A stretch of 64,000 nucleotides of DNA from Actinoplanes sandaracinus. Its GTDB lineage: Bacteria > Actinomycetota > Actinomycetes > Mycobacteriales > Micromonosporaceae. The notes beneath the pieces were generated by a model. It did no database searches and was not told where the DNA came from. It saw only the letters and a list, made by a program, of their open reading frames with translations. Numbering within the stretch: position 1 is the first letter of the stretch; each line of letters starts with the position of its first letter. The translations under genes and the position numbers were made by a program. The stretch is taken from contig NZ_JASCTH010000025.1 in the NCBI RefSeq assembly GCF_030009775.1, forward strand, positions 89,383 to 153,382, read 5' to 3'. This document shows, piece after piece, positions 17,984-26,544 of the stretch.

Positions 17984-18071
17984 AGCGGCGCTGCCGGTCC
18001 CGTTGCGCTGAGGCCGCGCCGCAGGTCCTGTTGGGGTGCGGCTCATAAGCGTTGGGGTGCGGCTCAGAAGC
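17960..18071. repeat. 28-bp and 21-bp tandem repeats at convergent gene ends
   Basis: Three diverging 28-bp units (starting 17960, 17988 and 18016) repeat the last codons of the P450 remnant. Two 21-bp units (18030-18050 and 18051-18071, one mismatch) repeat GTTGGGGTGCGGCTCA, which includes the stop codon of the minus-strand MazG-like gene. Both gene ends have thus been duplicated in tandem. Confidence 0.85.
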
Positions 18072-18456
18072 GCACGCCGCCGTGGCGGTAACCGTTCAGA
18101 GTGTCGGCCGTCTTCGCGACCAGGGCGGCACCGAGATCGACACCCAGATACTCGGACAGCTCCAGAGTCCGGATGAGGATGTCGGCCAGTTCGAGGCTCA
18201 GCGAGTCGTCCGGGCGCCGGGCGGCCGGGTGGAGATCGAGCGACCGGTCGCGGATCTCCTGCAGAGCCTCGCTGACCTCGCTCTGCAGCAGCGCCATCCG
18301 GGTCGCCGCGACATAGGCCCGCCCACTCGGATGAGCGGCCTCGATGTCGTCGGCGCCGGAGAACAGATCGATGCTCCGGGCGTACGCGTGGGCGCTGCGC
18401 TGTGCCTCCGGCAGCAGCGCGGCGAGTGCCTGGATGTGCCGTAGTGCGTCGCTCAT
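18064..18456 (-). CDS. MazG-like nucleotide pyrophosphohydrolase family protein
   Basis: 130-residue all-alpha protein of the MazG/dUTPase-like superfamily. Helices carry EVSEALQEIRD and ELADILIRTLELSEYLG, giving the ExxE-x(n)-ExxD type metal-binding pattern, and the end YRHGGVRF resembles the HGGK tail of MazG-like proteins. Substrate is unknown; family members hydrolyse NTPs or house-clean modified nucleotides. The ATG overlaps the upstream membrane-protein stop by four bases, so it is coupled to the ImmA/MAB_1171c operon. Confidence 0.8.
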   Translation of the reverse strand: MSDALRHIQALAALLPEAQRSAHAYARSIDLFSGADDIEAAHPSGRAYVAATRMALLQSEVSEALQEIRDRSLDLHPAARRPDDSLSLELADILIRTLELSEYLGVDLGAALVAKTADTLNGYRHGGVRF

Positions 18457-19652
18457 CGTGCCGCCATCCGTTCGGTCCCGGCCGTTCCGGGGATCTCGAG
18501 CGCCCGCAGTTGCCGGGCGATGCGCAGCAGGTGCGCCGTCTCCTCCGCCATGTCGGTGCCGCCGCGCGGACCGGGGGTCCAGCGTTCCACCGGCTCCTCG
18601 CCGCGGGCCTTGGCCCGGGCCGCCGCGACGAGCACCGCCGCGTGCACCCGATCCTCGCGTTCGTCGTCCGGAAGGCCGGCGGCCCCGGCGGCTTCGACGG
18701 CCTCGCGGGCGACGCGGGCGTCGAACCAGGGCCGCAGCGCCAGCCAGCCGTCGCGGATCTCCACCACCAGGCGGACGAGCCGGTACTCGATGTCGCGGAC
18801 GGCGACGCGGCGTGACCGGCCGGGGTCGAGCGCGATCTCCGGGGTGGCCCGGCGGAGCAGTTCCCAGAGCGGGTGCAGGCGCTGGTAGGTGCGCAGCCGC
18901 CGCGGCCAGGCGCCGGCCGCCGCGGCCCGCGGCCCCCAGGCGGGGATGGTGAACCCGATCAGCATCAGGACGCAGCCCGGCCCGGTGAGCAGGGGCGACA
19001 GTTGTTGCTGGACCTCGGCCGGGATCGGGTCGTAACCGGCGTTGCGGGCCGCGATGTAGAAACCCTTCTCCAGGCAGTAGGCGAGGCCGAAGACGGCGCC
19101 GTAGCTGACCAGCCGCAGCCCGGCGCGCAGGAACCGCTGCCGGGTGAGGCCCGCGAAGCGCGCGGACAGGCGCAGGATGTCGACGAGGGCGACCACGAAG
19201 TAGCCGAGGTACACCAGCATGTACTGCGCCATGTACGGCGCATCGCCGTAGCGGACGGTGAACCCGCTGGTCAGTGAGGTGTCGAGAGGTGCCAGCACGA
19301 AGAAGACGGCCATCGCCACGACGGCCGCGCCCACCGCCAGAAGCCGCAGCCAGGTGCTCCGGCGCGGCGGGTTCTCGACCGTCCAGTGCAGCAGCAGCAA
19401 CTGCACCGAGACGGCGAACCCGATGATCCCGTAGTGGGCGATCAACCGGGCCAGGTTCGGCACGCCGATCAACTCGTCGAAGCGCACGTAGACGAACGGG
19501 GTGTTCATGGCGGGGGCCCACGCCAGGCAGGCGAGCATCGCCACCAGCGCGCGGCGTGCGGGTTCGCGCGGATCACGGATCAACGGCGGGATCTTGTACG
19601 CCAGCGCGATCAGGGCCAGCACGGCGACCACCGGGTAGATCACCTTGGACAC
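18453..19652 (-). CDS. MAB_1171c-type integral membrane protein
   Basis: 399-residue protein with about seven N-terminal membrane segments (residues 5-245) and a cytoplasmic C-terminal part of about 150 residues rich in Arg and Glu. The pattern AWAPAMNTPFVYVRFDELIGVPNLARLIAHYG and the cytoplasmic RLHPLWELLRRATPEIAL are typical of the family annotated MAB_1171c putative transporter in actinomycetes. Actual function is unknown. It lies 4 bases after the ImmA/IrrE gene and overlaps the MazG-like gene, and this gene order recurs in actinomycetes (family knowledge). Confidence 0.8.
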   Translation of the reverse strand: MSKVIYPVVAVLALIALAYKIPPLIRDPREPARRALVAMLACLAWAPAMNTPFVYVRFDELIGVPNLARLIAHYGIIGFAVSVQLLLLHWTVENPPRRSTWLRLLAVGAAVVAMAVFFVLAPLDTSLTSGFTVRYGDAPYMAQYMLVYLGYFVVALVDILRLSARFAGLTRQRFLRAGLRLVSYGAVFGLAYCLEKGFYIAARNAGYDPIPAEVQQQLSPLLTGPGCVLMLIGFTIPAWGPRAAAAGAWPRRLRTYQRLHPLWELLRRATPEIALDPGRSRRVAVRDIEYRLVRLVVEIRDGWLALRPWFDARVAREAVEAAGAAGLPDDEREDRVHAAVLVAAARAKARGEEPVERWTPGPRGGTDMAEETAHLLRIARQLRALEIPGTAGTERMAAR

Positions 19653-19656
19653 GGGT

Positions 19657-20181
19657 TCACCCGCGCCCGGGATCGATGAGCGTGTGGTGCAACCGGCCGA
19701 GCACGGGCGACGTGCCGGCGTCGTCGTGCGGGGCGTGGCCGGCGCCGGCGAGCACCGAACGGCGCAGCAGCAGGGAGGCGATCAGCTCGGCCTCCTTCTC
19801 CTCGACCTCGCTGTAGTTGGTGCGGCCCAGCACGGCGCGCACGAGCGACGGATCGAGGTCGGGCAGCAGCAGCCGGGACGCCTCCGCGTCGAGGACCGGG
19901 GCGGTCAGATGGCCGCAGATCAGGTGGCCGAGCTCGTGCCGGATGATGTGGTCCTGGTGCAGCCGGCTCGTGCCGGCCTCATAGAAGATCGCGTCGAAGC
20001 GCTCGGTGCGCACGGCGAGCCCGCACGGGCTCATCGCCGGCAGGTGTTCCGCGATGAGGTGGATGGGGCGGCCCTGGCGCTCGGCGAGGACGTCGCACAG
20101 GTCCCGGACATCGATGGCGTCCGGAAGACCGAGGCCGGTGAGGATTCTCTCGCATCGGCGGCGGAGCGTGCGGTCTGCCAT
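19657..20181 (-). CDS. ImmA/IrrE-family metallopeptidase
   Basis: 174-residue protein with the zinc-protease motif HELGH at residues 82-86 and a third ligand region downstream (EVEEKEAELIASLLL). ImmA/IrrE proteases typically cleave a cognate XRE-type repressor; the XRE gene 72 bases upstream on the same strand is the obvious candidate. The N-terminal 60 residues form the usual helical start with LPAMSPCGLAVRTE. Actinomycete annotation often calls these toxins or ParH-like; that function is not shown. Confidence 0.88.
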   Translation of the reverse strand: MADRTLRRRCERILTGLGLPDAIDVRDLCDVLAERQGRPIHLIAEHLPAMSPCGLAVRTERFDAIFYEAGTSRLHQDHIIRHELGHLICGHLTAPVLDAEASRLLLPDLDPSLVRAVLGRTNYSEVEEKEAELIASLLLRRSVLAGAGHAPHDDAGTSPVLGRLHHTLIDPGRG

Positions 20182-20253
20182 GTTCCTCCCTTCGGCGTCA
20201 GCATGATGTCATCGGCCGACCATCGTGGATAGTGCCGGGCGATCCGCCGACGG

Positions 20254-20754
20254 TCAGCTCTCGTCGAGGCCCTCGAGTTTGCGGCAGCGGTCGACGAGCA
20301 GCTCGATGAGGTGGGCGCTGTCGTCGGACAGGCCCTGCTGGCGCAGCACCCGCCGCAGCGCCACCTGCTGGACCTTCATCTGCCGGAGCTCGTTGAGCAT
20401 GTCGATCTGCTCCCGCACCCGGCGGGTGACCTGGTCGTCGACGAAGAATCCGGGGTCGACGCCGAACGCCCGCGCGAGGGCCTGCACGTGTGAGGTGCGC
20501 GGGTCGGTGGTGATGCCGCGCCGCATCTCACCGACGTAGGCGGCGCTGATCGTCACCCCGGTGCCGTCCCTGCGGGCGGTCTCGTTGATCTTGTTGGCGA
20601 TCTCCTTAGTGGTGTACCTGCGGCCGGGCTCCTCACCCGCCCCCAACTCGCCCGCGGTGGGCCGCACCCGCTCGAAGAGGAACTCCAGCCGGGCGGCCAG
20701 GGTGTCGAGCGGAGGCAGCTCGCTTCCCGCGGGCTCGGTTTCGTTCAGGGCCAC
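20254..20754 (-). CDS. XRE-family transcriptional regulator
   Basis: Protein of about 166 residues with an N-terminal extension, then a helix-turn-helix (YTTKEIANKIN, ISAAYVGEMRRGITTDP, VQALARAFGVDPGFF) and a C-terminal helical tail. It is the probable DNA-binding partner of the ImmA/IrrE protease. The GTG at 20754 follows AGGAGG; the GTG at 20757 is nearly as good, and an in-frame ATG at 20784 would place the ribosome site inside the gene. It is divergent from the SGNH hydrolase gene with a perfect inverted repeat close upstream, suggesting autoregulation. Confidence 0.85.
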   Translation of the reverse strand: MALNETEPAGSELPPLDTLAARLEFLFERVRPTAGELGAGEEPGRRYTTKEIANKINETARRDGTGVTISAAYVGEMRRGITTDPRTSHVQALARAFGVDPGFFVDDQVTRRVREQIDMLNELRQMKVQQVALRRVLRQQGLSDDSAHLIELLVDRCRKLEGLDES

Positions 20755-20791
20755 CACTCCTCCTAGGTGGACGTTCGGAAACATCCGTATC

Positions 20792-20815
20792 ACGTATCGC
20801 CGGAGGACGATACGT
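20792..20815. promoter_or_regulatory. Inverted repeat ACGTATCG-N8-CGATACGT, likely XRE operator
   Basis: Perfect 8-bp arms with an 8-base gap, 35 bases upstream of the XRE gene. A further CGTATC half-site lies at 20787-20792, next to it. Spacing and location fit a dimeric HTH regulator controlling its own operon and possibly the divergent gene. Confidence 0.6.
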
Positions 20816-20978
20816 TCGTTGACATTGCTACGGCTCGACAGCGTATAGTCACGGCGGCGAGAAACATGCGTGGATCGTTGCCGAAATCTAGAGCAACAGG
20901 CGTGTTCTAAGCCAGTGCGCTGCCCCACGGGGACTGAGGGGCGTGGCGAATGCGGCCGCGCGCCTCTGGGGGTTGGGC

Positions 20979-21006
20979 GGCCGGCAGGGGCATGCCCCTG
21001 CCGGCC
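20979..21006. repeat. 28-bp perfect palindrome with extended imperfect stem
   Basis: GGCCGGCAGGGGCA and its exact complement abut with no loop. Pairing continues imperfectly outward to about 20958 and 21034 (CGCGCCT facing AGGCGCG). It could be a REP-type element, a regulatory hairpin of the SGNH transcript, or a protein-binding site. Confidence 0.75.
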
Positions 21007-21040
21007 CGCCCCCCGCCAAGCCCCGACAGGCGCGAGAAAA

Positions 21041-21064
21041 CCGGATGAGGGCGCCCCCATCCGG
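21041..21064. repeat. 24-bp near-perfect palindrome before SGNH gene
   Basis: CCGGATG and CATCCGG flank GGGCGCCC with a single A/C mismatch pair. It lies 30 bases before the SGNH start and close to the large palindrome, so the leader can form two consecutive hairpins. Confidence 0.7.
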
Positions 21065-21094
21065 CGACGGTGGGACCGTCGCGAGGTGACACCG

Positions 21095-23137
21095 GTGGCT
21101 GATGTGTACGGGCCGATGCGGCGAACATCGATCTTCATTCTGGCGCTGTCCGCGCTGCTGGGCGTCGCCCGGCACGAAGCGCCCGCGCTGACCGTCTGGG
21201 TCATGTTCGCGATCTTCATCAGCGTGGCGACGGTCTGGATCCGCGGGCAGTACGCGGACAGCCTCGACGGGCGGCAGTGGGTGATCCCGTACTGGATCGG
21301 GGTGCCGGCCTTCGTCCTCGCGACCGGGCTGGCGGTACTGATCTTCGTGGCCGACCCGAGCACGTTCGACAAAGGGCTGCTCACCATCAGCGCCCTGGCC
21401 CTGGTCTACCTGGTGATCGGCTCCGGCCTCACCCAGCTCCGGCAGAGCCCGTCGGTCCCCCTGGCGGGCCGGTCGATCAGAACCGGGCACTGCGGCGCCG
21501 GCATGACCGCCGCCGGCCTCACCTGTGTGGTCGGCGGCGCGGCTCTCCTCGGGCCCGCTGAACTGGAGCTCGCCGGTGCTCTGCTGATCGCGGGCGGCGT
21601 GCTCGTGCTGATCCCGGTCGGCCTGGCCCTGTGGTCCGAAGGGCTGCTCCGCCGGCTGTGCGAACAGAACGTCGCCAATTCGCGGCTGTTGGCGCTCGGC
21701 GGCGCCGGTCTCGCCGTCTTCGCCGGCGCCACCGCCGCCGCCGCGTACTTCAGCCACTCGACCTGGTTGGTCACCGTCCTGGTGGTGCTCGGGCTGCTGA
21801 TGGTCGCTCTGGTCTCGACGACCCAGGCCGACATCGTCGCCGTGACGGCCGTCGTCGCCCTGATGGGCGTGACGCCGCCACAGGCGCCGAAGGCGGAGAC
21901 GCCCGCGCCCGGTAAGGCCAGTAAGGTGCTGGTGGCCCTCGGCGACTCCTTCATGTCCGGTGAAGGCGCCCAGGTCTACCACCAGGGCACCGACGACGGC
22001 GGCGAGAACGAATGCCGGCGGTCACCGACGGCCTGGGCCGCCCTGGCCGCCCAGAACCGGATGAACTTCGACGGCCTCATGTTCCTGGCCTGTTCCGGAG
22101 CCCGGACGGAGAACATCCTGTCCACGGCCGGCGACGCGTTCTACTCCGAGACCCGCCAGGGCGTAATCGGGATGCCGGAGCCGAGCGCGCAGCCCGGCGA
22201 GGGTCACACCCAACTGGACGCCTACGGTCTCCGCGGGCGGTTCAGGACGGAGCTGGTGGTCCTGAGCATCGGCGGGAACGACGCGGGCTTCTCGACGATC
22301 GGCCTGATGTGCATGGCGCCCGGCAACTGCGACGAGAAGGAGTATCTCTGGACGGAGTCGATCGACCAGGTGCGGGCCCAGCTCCACGAGACGTACCGGC
22401 AGGTGAACCAGGCCTTCCCCGGGGTGCCGGTGGTGGTCGTGCCCTACCCGGACCCGATCCGATTCGTCGAGGGGCGAAAGTGCCGCCAGGTCGCCCTGTC
22501 GGAGTCCGAGCAGCGGTTCATCCACACCTACCTGACCCACCATCTGAACAGCACGATCCGGGATGTCGCCCAGCAGTACGGCTTCTACTACCTCGACGAG
22601 ATGCAGAACGCGCTCGCCGATCGGGGGCTTCAGCTGTGCGACGAGCACAACGGCGAACGACCGGGGATCAACTTCATCGGCCTGCGGTCGGTACGCGGGG
22701 TCGCTGAGCAACGCTTCAACCCGGCCAACTGGCTGCACAGTAGCCTGCACCCGAACGAACGCGGTCACGCCGCGATGCTGGGCGTGTTCGAGACCTGGCT
22801 GGCGGCTAAAAAGACGGTGATCAAGGAGCAGCCGCGGGCCGTGCCGTCCCGTGCCGTGACGCCGGCGCCCACCGGGCCGGGGAACGGCCGAGGCGACGTG
22901 TCGCAGAGGTTGGGACCGTGCGGCCTGTTCGACACCACCGGCGGTGACGGATGCCGCACACAGGGCCAGCGGTGGGCTTACCAGCAGCTCGGCCACACCC
23001 TGCTGGGCAAGGCGCTCTGGCTGTGGATCGCCCTGGCGTGCGGTGGCGCCTGGTGTGCCGCGATCGCGTTCTTCGGGTACCGCCGCCGGGTGTGGGCCCA
23101 CAGGCTGTCGTGCCCCCTATCGGAGGACCGGTCCTGA
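21095..23137 (+). CDS. Membrane-anchored SGNH/GDSL hydrolase
   Basis: 680-residue protein in three parts: about seven membrane segments (residues 5-265), an extracytoplasmic SGNH hydrolase (about 285-560), and a Pro-rich linker with one more membrane segment near the C-terminus (WLWIALACGGAWCAAIAFFG). Hydrolase blocks are clear: GDSFMSGEG (Ser nucleophile), SIGGNDAGF (Asn) and LHPNERGH (His). The likely substrate is an ester at or outside the membrane; nothing more specific is visible. The GTG at 21095 follows GCGAGG; GTG 21086 is an alternative. It is divergent from the XRE-ImmA operon, which may regulate it. Confidence 0.85.
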   Translation: MADVYGPMRRTSIFILALSALLGVARHEAPALTVWVMFAIFISVATVWIRGQYADSLDGRQWVIPYWIGVPAFVLATGLAVLIFVADPSTFDKGLLTISALALVYLVIGSGLTQLRQSPSVPLAGRSIRTGHCGAGMTAAGLTCVVGGAALLGPAELELAGALLIAGGVLVLIPVGLALWSEGLLRRLCEQNVANSRLLALGGAGLAVFAGATAAAAYFSHSTWLVTVLVVLGLLMVALVSTTQADIVAVTAVVALMGVTPPQAPKAETPAPGKASKVLVALGDSFMSGEGAQVYHQGTDDGGENECRRSPTAWAALAAQNRMNFDGLMFLACSGARTENILSTAGDAFYSETRQGVIGMPEPSAQPGEGHTQLDAYGLRGRFRTELVVLSIGGNDAGFSTIGLMCMAPGNCDEKEYLWTESIDQVRAQLHETYRQVNQAFPGVPVVVVPYPDPIRFVEGRKCRQVALSESEQRFIHTYLTHHLNSTIRDVAQQYGFYYLDEMQNALADRGLQLCDEHNGERPGINFIGLRSVRGVAEQRFNPANWLHSSLHPNERGHAAMLGVFETWLAAKKTVIKEQPRAVPSRAVTPAPTGPGNGRGDVSQRLGPCGLFDTTGGDGCRTQGQRWAYQQLGHTLLGKALWLWIALACGGAWCAAIAFFGYRRRVWAHRLSCPLSEDRS

Positions 23138-23180
23138 GCTCCGGCCCGCCCATCGACCACCCGGAGCGGGCAGCCGCGGA

Positions 23181-23654
23181 TCACTTCCGCCGGCGGCCCT
23201 CGGCGAGTTGCAACGCGAGATGCCCGGCGAACTCCACGGCCGCCATCCGCACCGCCAAGGCCCGTGTCGGATGCGGGTGGCCGCTGCCGGTGAGCCGCGT
23301 CAGCCACCGCTTCTCCAGCCGCCGGCGGCCGATCATCGCCGCCACGGACAGGCCGACGACGCCCGCGGCGACGATCGCCTTGCGCTTGTCGAACTCGACG
23401 TCCGGCCCGTCGTGCTCGCCGGCCGGCGGCGGATCGGTCACCGCGAACGGACGGTCGGCGAGGACGATCTCGCCGGACTGGCCGGACTCCTTCGGAGCGG
23501 CGGCCCACACGATCGCCGTCGCCGCCGAGACCGCCCCGAGCCGGGCCAGGCGTCGCTTGGCCGGGGACAGTTCCCCCGCGGCGATCCAGGCGCCACCGAG
23601 AGCGGCTTGCAGGGCGGCCTTCGCGACGGCCCGTGGGTAAGAGACGACTGCCAT
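23181..23654 (-). CDS. Hypothetical protein with two membrane segments
   Basis: 157-residue protein, no family recognised. Two hydrophobic segments (ARLGAVSAATAIVWAAA and AIVAAGVVGLSVAAMIG) are separated by an acidic stretch with SGEIVLADRPFAVTDPP. The C-terminal half is basic with RRRLEKRWLTRLTGSGHPHPTRALAVRMAAVEF. Codon use is typical of real genes here. It is convergent with the SGNH hydrolase gene and has a GGGCTACCG leader with no strong ribosome site before the ATG at 23654. Confidence 0.7.
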   Translation of the reverse strand: MAVVSYPRAVAKAALQAALGGAWIAAGELSPAKRRLARLGAVSAATAIVWAAAPKESGQSGEIVLADRPFAVTDPPPAGEHDGPDVEFDKRKAIVAAGVVGLSVAAMIGRRRLEKRWLTRLTGSGHPHPTRALAVRMAAVEFAGHLALQLAEGRRRK

Positions 23655-23716
23655 GGCAGAACGGTAGCCCCGAAGGTCAACGTCGCCACCCGGGCGTCAC
23701 CGTGCCGGGGATGATC

Positions 23717-25471
23717 TCAGACCGCGGCGATCGCCGGGCCCGCCGCGGTGGACCGGGACAGCCAGTCGGTCAGGTCGGCCGCCGGGAGCGGCCGGCTGAT
23801 GTGGTAGCCCTGCGCCTCGTGACAGCCGAGGTCGCTGAGCGCCTCGAGCGCCGTCGCGGTCTCGACCCCTTCGGCGACGACCTTCAGGTGCAGGTTCTTG
23901 GCCAGCTCGACGACCGCCCGCACGATCGTCTCGTCCCGGGCGTTCTCACACATCTTCATCACGAAGCTCCGGTCGATCTTCAGCTCGTGCGGAGGCATGT
24001 CCCGCAGGTGTGCGATCGACGAGTATCCGGTGCCGAAGTCGTCGATCGAGATGTTGACACCCCGCGCGCGCAGCCCGGCCAGCACCTCGCCGGCGCGCAG
24101 CATGTCCCCGATCACGGCACTCTCGGTGATCTCCAGGGTCAGCAGCTCCGGCCGTACCCCATGGCGGGCGAGAGCCACGGCGATCGTCTCCGGGAAGGTG
24201 TCGTCGGCCAGGGACCGCGCCGGGATGTTGACCGAGACCGGGAGCTCGTGACCCAGCACCGACCACCGGGAGATCTGCGCCAGCGCCTGGTCCAGTACCT
24301 CGGCGGTGACCAGGTCGATCAGCCCGCTGTCCTCGGCCAGCGGAATGAAGGTGTCCGGGCCGAGCAGCCCGCGCACCGGGTGCTGCCAGCGGACCAGGGC
24401 CTCGGCCCCGCACGGCGTCCGGGTGGCCAGGTTGACCTTGGGCTGGTAGAAGACGACCAGCTCGCCGCGCTCGATGCCCTGCCGCAGCTCGCTCTGCATG
24501 CTCAGCCGGCTCGCGTCGTGACCGTCCATCGCCGCGTCGTATCCGGTGACCCCGCTGTGCCGGCGCTTCGCCGCGTACATCGCGACGTCCGCGTGCTGCA
24601 GAAGCTCGGCGGCGTCATGGCCGTCGGCGGGGTACGACGAGACACCGATGCTCGCGTCGATGTCGATCAGAAGCCCGTTCAGCCTGATCGGCCCGCGGAG
24701 CGCCCGCAGCAGGCGGCGGCCGGCCTCCAGCGCGTCCGCCCGGCTCCGGGTGGTCGGCAGGACCAGGGCGAACTCGTCACCGCCGAGCCGCATCACGGTG
24801 TCGCCCGAGCGGCACGCCTGGACCAGCCGCTGGGCCACCTCGCACAGCAGCACGTCACCGGCGTGGTGGCCGAGCGTGTCGTTGACCTCCTTGAACCGGT
24901 CCAGGTCGACGAGCAGCAGGCTGAACGGCTCGCCGGCCTCCGCGCCGTGACGCACCGCCTCGCCGAGCCGCTCCTGGAACATGGCCCGGTTGCCGAGCCC
25001 GGTGAGCGGGTCGTGGGTGGCCTCGTGCAGCCGCCGCTTCGACTGTCGCTCGGCCCGCCGCTGGTGGCCGACGAGGACGAGTGCGCACACGGCGAAGAGC
25101 AGGACCACGACGGGGATCGTCAGCCCGGCCACGGTACGCAGCAGCGCCACGCGCCGGTCCACGATCTCCAGCTGGGCGGCGAGGGACCGCTCACTGCGAC
25201 CGACGGTGCCGAGAACCTCGTCCCGCAGCGCACGCAGGTCCGCGTCCTGGGTGTCGATCCGCGCCGAGATGTCGGTCAGGACCCGGGTGACCTCCTGGGC
25301 GCGGCGTACCTCCCTGGTCGCCTCGGCGGTGACCGTGAAAGACAGCACGGCGCAGGCCGCCAGGACGGTGATGCCCACGGCGGTGCCGGCGATGGCCGCC
25401 CGTGCCGTCGTACGACCGACCTTGAACCTGCTCCACCGCGTACGTGACTCCACTGCCGCATCCCCGCTCAC
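23717..25471 (-). CDS. Membrane GGDEF-EAL c-di-GMP enzyme with intact I-site
   Basis: 584-residue protein. Two membrane segments (about 24-46 and 112-136) enclose a short extracytoplasmic helical sensor. The GGDEF domain has DPLTGLGNR, the signature RLGGDEF, and an RSGD inhibition site five residues before it. The EAL domain has GAEALVRWQHP, VSVNIPARSL, EITESAV, DDFGTGYSS, KIDRSFV and EGVET, all the residues required for phosphodiesterase action. Both activities are therefore possible; net direction cannot be predicted. The gene stands alone between a hypothetical gene and an oxidoreductase. Confidence 0.95.
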   Translation of the reverse strand: MSGDAAVESRTRWSRFKVGRTTARAAIAGTAVGITVLAACAVLSFTVTAEATREVRRAQEVTRVLTDISARIDTQDADLRALRDEVLGTVGRSERSLAAQLEIVDRRVALLRTVAGLTIPVVVLLFAVCALVLVGHQRRAERQSKRRLHEATHDPLTGLGNRAMFQERLGEAVRHGAEAGEPFSLLLVDLDRFKEVNDTLGHHAGDVLLCEVAQRLVQACRSGDTVMRLGGDEFALVLPTTRSRADALEAGRRLLRALRGPIRLNGLLIDIDASIGVSSYPADGHDAAELLQHADVAMYAAKRRHSGVTGYDAAMDGHDASRLSMQSELRQGIERGELVVFYQPKVNLATRTPCGAEALVRWQHPVRGLLGPDTFIPLAEDSGLIDLVTAEVLDQALAQISRWSVLGHELPVSVNIPARSLADDTFPETIAVALARHGVRPELLTLEITESAVIGDMLRAGEVLAGLRARGVNISIDDFGTGYSSIAHLRDMPPHELKIDRSFVMKMCENARDETIVRAVVELAKNLHLKVVAEGVETATALEALSDLGCHEAQGYHISRPLPAADLTDWLSRSTAAGPAIAAV

Positions 25472-25556
25472 GGGGTCTGTTTCGGCGCGGACGCCGGGGA
25501 ACTGCGCGCTCGGCCCAGACTGCAGCCGTCCGGCAACCCGGCCGCCCGCGCCGGAA

Positions 25557-26441
25557 TCAGCCCGCCGGCCTGCGGAACTGCTCGATCAGCGCGGCGTAGC
25601 TGGATTTCGCGTGGCCCTCGGCGACCCCGCGTTCGGCGAGCGCCCGGAACGAGCGGGGCAGGGCGGTGTCGACGCCGCGCACCTCGCTCTCGTGCACCAG
25701 GTGGTGGATCGGTGACAGGTGCGTCTCCAGGGTGGCGTCGTGCGCCGGGTACGCGCCCTCGTCCACCTGCCGGGCCAGGTCCGGCAGGAAGGTGGCGACG
25801 CCGCCCAGCCATGAGGTCGCGAACGGCAGGAACGTCGTGGCCTCGACCTTCTCCGTGCCGACCAGAGCCAGTGCGTGCAGGAAACTGTTGAGCGTGCCCC
25901 ACATGAGGCCGAGCAGCGCCACGTCGTACAACGCGGGGATCCCGTGGTCGTCGCTCAGGCGGGTGGTGCCGCCGCCCAGCCGGGCCAGGGTGGCCTCGTG
26001 CTCGTCGAACAGCTCCCGGGAGCCGCCGTAGAGGATGGCGGCGTGCGGCTGGCCGATGCCGGGCGGGGTCATCATGATCGCGCCGTCGAGGTACCGGGCG
26101 CCGATCCCGGCGGCCCACCCGGCGGTCGCGCGGGCCTCCTCGGAGGTGCCCGAGGTGAGGTTGACCAGGGTGCGCCCGGCCAGCAGGGCCTCGGCCGGCT
26201 CGAGCACCGACCGGACGGCCCGGTAGTCGCGGACGCAGATCACCACGAGCGGTGAGGCCTCGACGGCCTCGGCGAGGCTGCCGGCGTACACCGCGCCGCG
26301 GTCGGTCAGCGGCGCGGCCCGGCCGGGCGTGCGGTTCCACACCGTGACCGGGTGGCCGCCGTCGAGGAACGCCCCGGCCAGGGCGGTGCCCATCATGCCG
26401 AGGCCGAGAACTGTCACAGGGGCAGGGGAAATGGCGGACAT
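25557..26441 (-). CDS. Imine reductase-like NADP-dependent oxidoreductase
   Basis: 294-residue member of the 6-phosphogluconate/3-hydroxyisobutyrate dehydrogenase superfamily. The N-terminal Rossmann motif is VTVLGLGMMGTALAGAF, with NRTPGRA as the NADPH-selecting loop. The C-terminal helical domain contains ALYDVALLGLMWG, where imine reductases carry their Tyr or Asp at the active site. Length fits imine reductases. The ATG at 26441 follows GGAGGA; a start 63 bases upstream adds a hydrophobic leader with no ribosome site. The substrate is unknown. Confidence 0.85.
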   Translation of the reverse strand: MSAISPAPVTVLGLGMMGTALAGAFLDGGHPVTVWNRTPGRAAPLTDRGAVYAGSLAEAVEASPLVVICVRDYRAVRSVLEPAEALLAGRTLVNLTSGTSEEARATAGWAAGIGARYLDGAIMMTPPGIGQPHAAILYGGSRELFDEHEATLARLGGGTTRLSDDHGIPALYDVALLGLMWGTLNSFLHALALVGTEKVEATTFLPFATSWLGGVATFLPDLARQVDEGAYPAHDATLETHLSPIHHLVHESEVRGVDTALPRSFRALAERGVAEGHAKSSYAALIEQFRRPAG

Positions 26442-26544
26442 CAATCCTCCGGGAATGGTGAGTAGAACCATTTCCAGAATGGCGGCGCCGATCATCCCGA
26501 ACAAGTACCCACAAAATTGTCAGCACTTACCCCGAGGTTGGTGC

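Larger units (their letters stand above)
20755..21094. promoter_or_regulatory. Divergent control region of XRE operon and SGNH gene
   Basis: 340 bases without a gene. On the plus strand TTGACA (20819-20824) and TATAGT (20844-20849) with a 19-base gap make a plausible promoter for the SGNH gene. Between this and the XRE gene lies the inverted repeat at 20792-20815, and downstream of it the two palindromes at 20979-21006 and 21041-21064. The transcript would carry about 240 untranslated bases containing both hairpins. Confidence 0.55.

Noticed and set aside
20979..21064. Insertion-sequence end or attachment site
   Set aside because: No transposase or integrase lies nearby and no flanking target duplication was seen; only the palindromes are supported.
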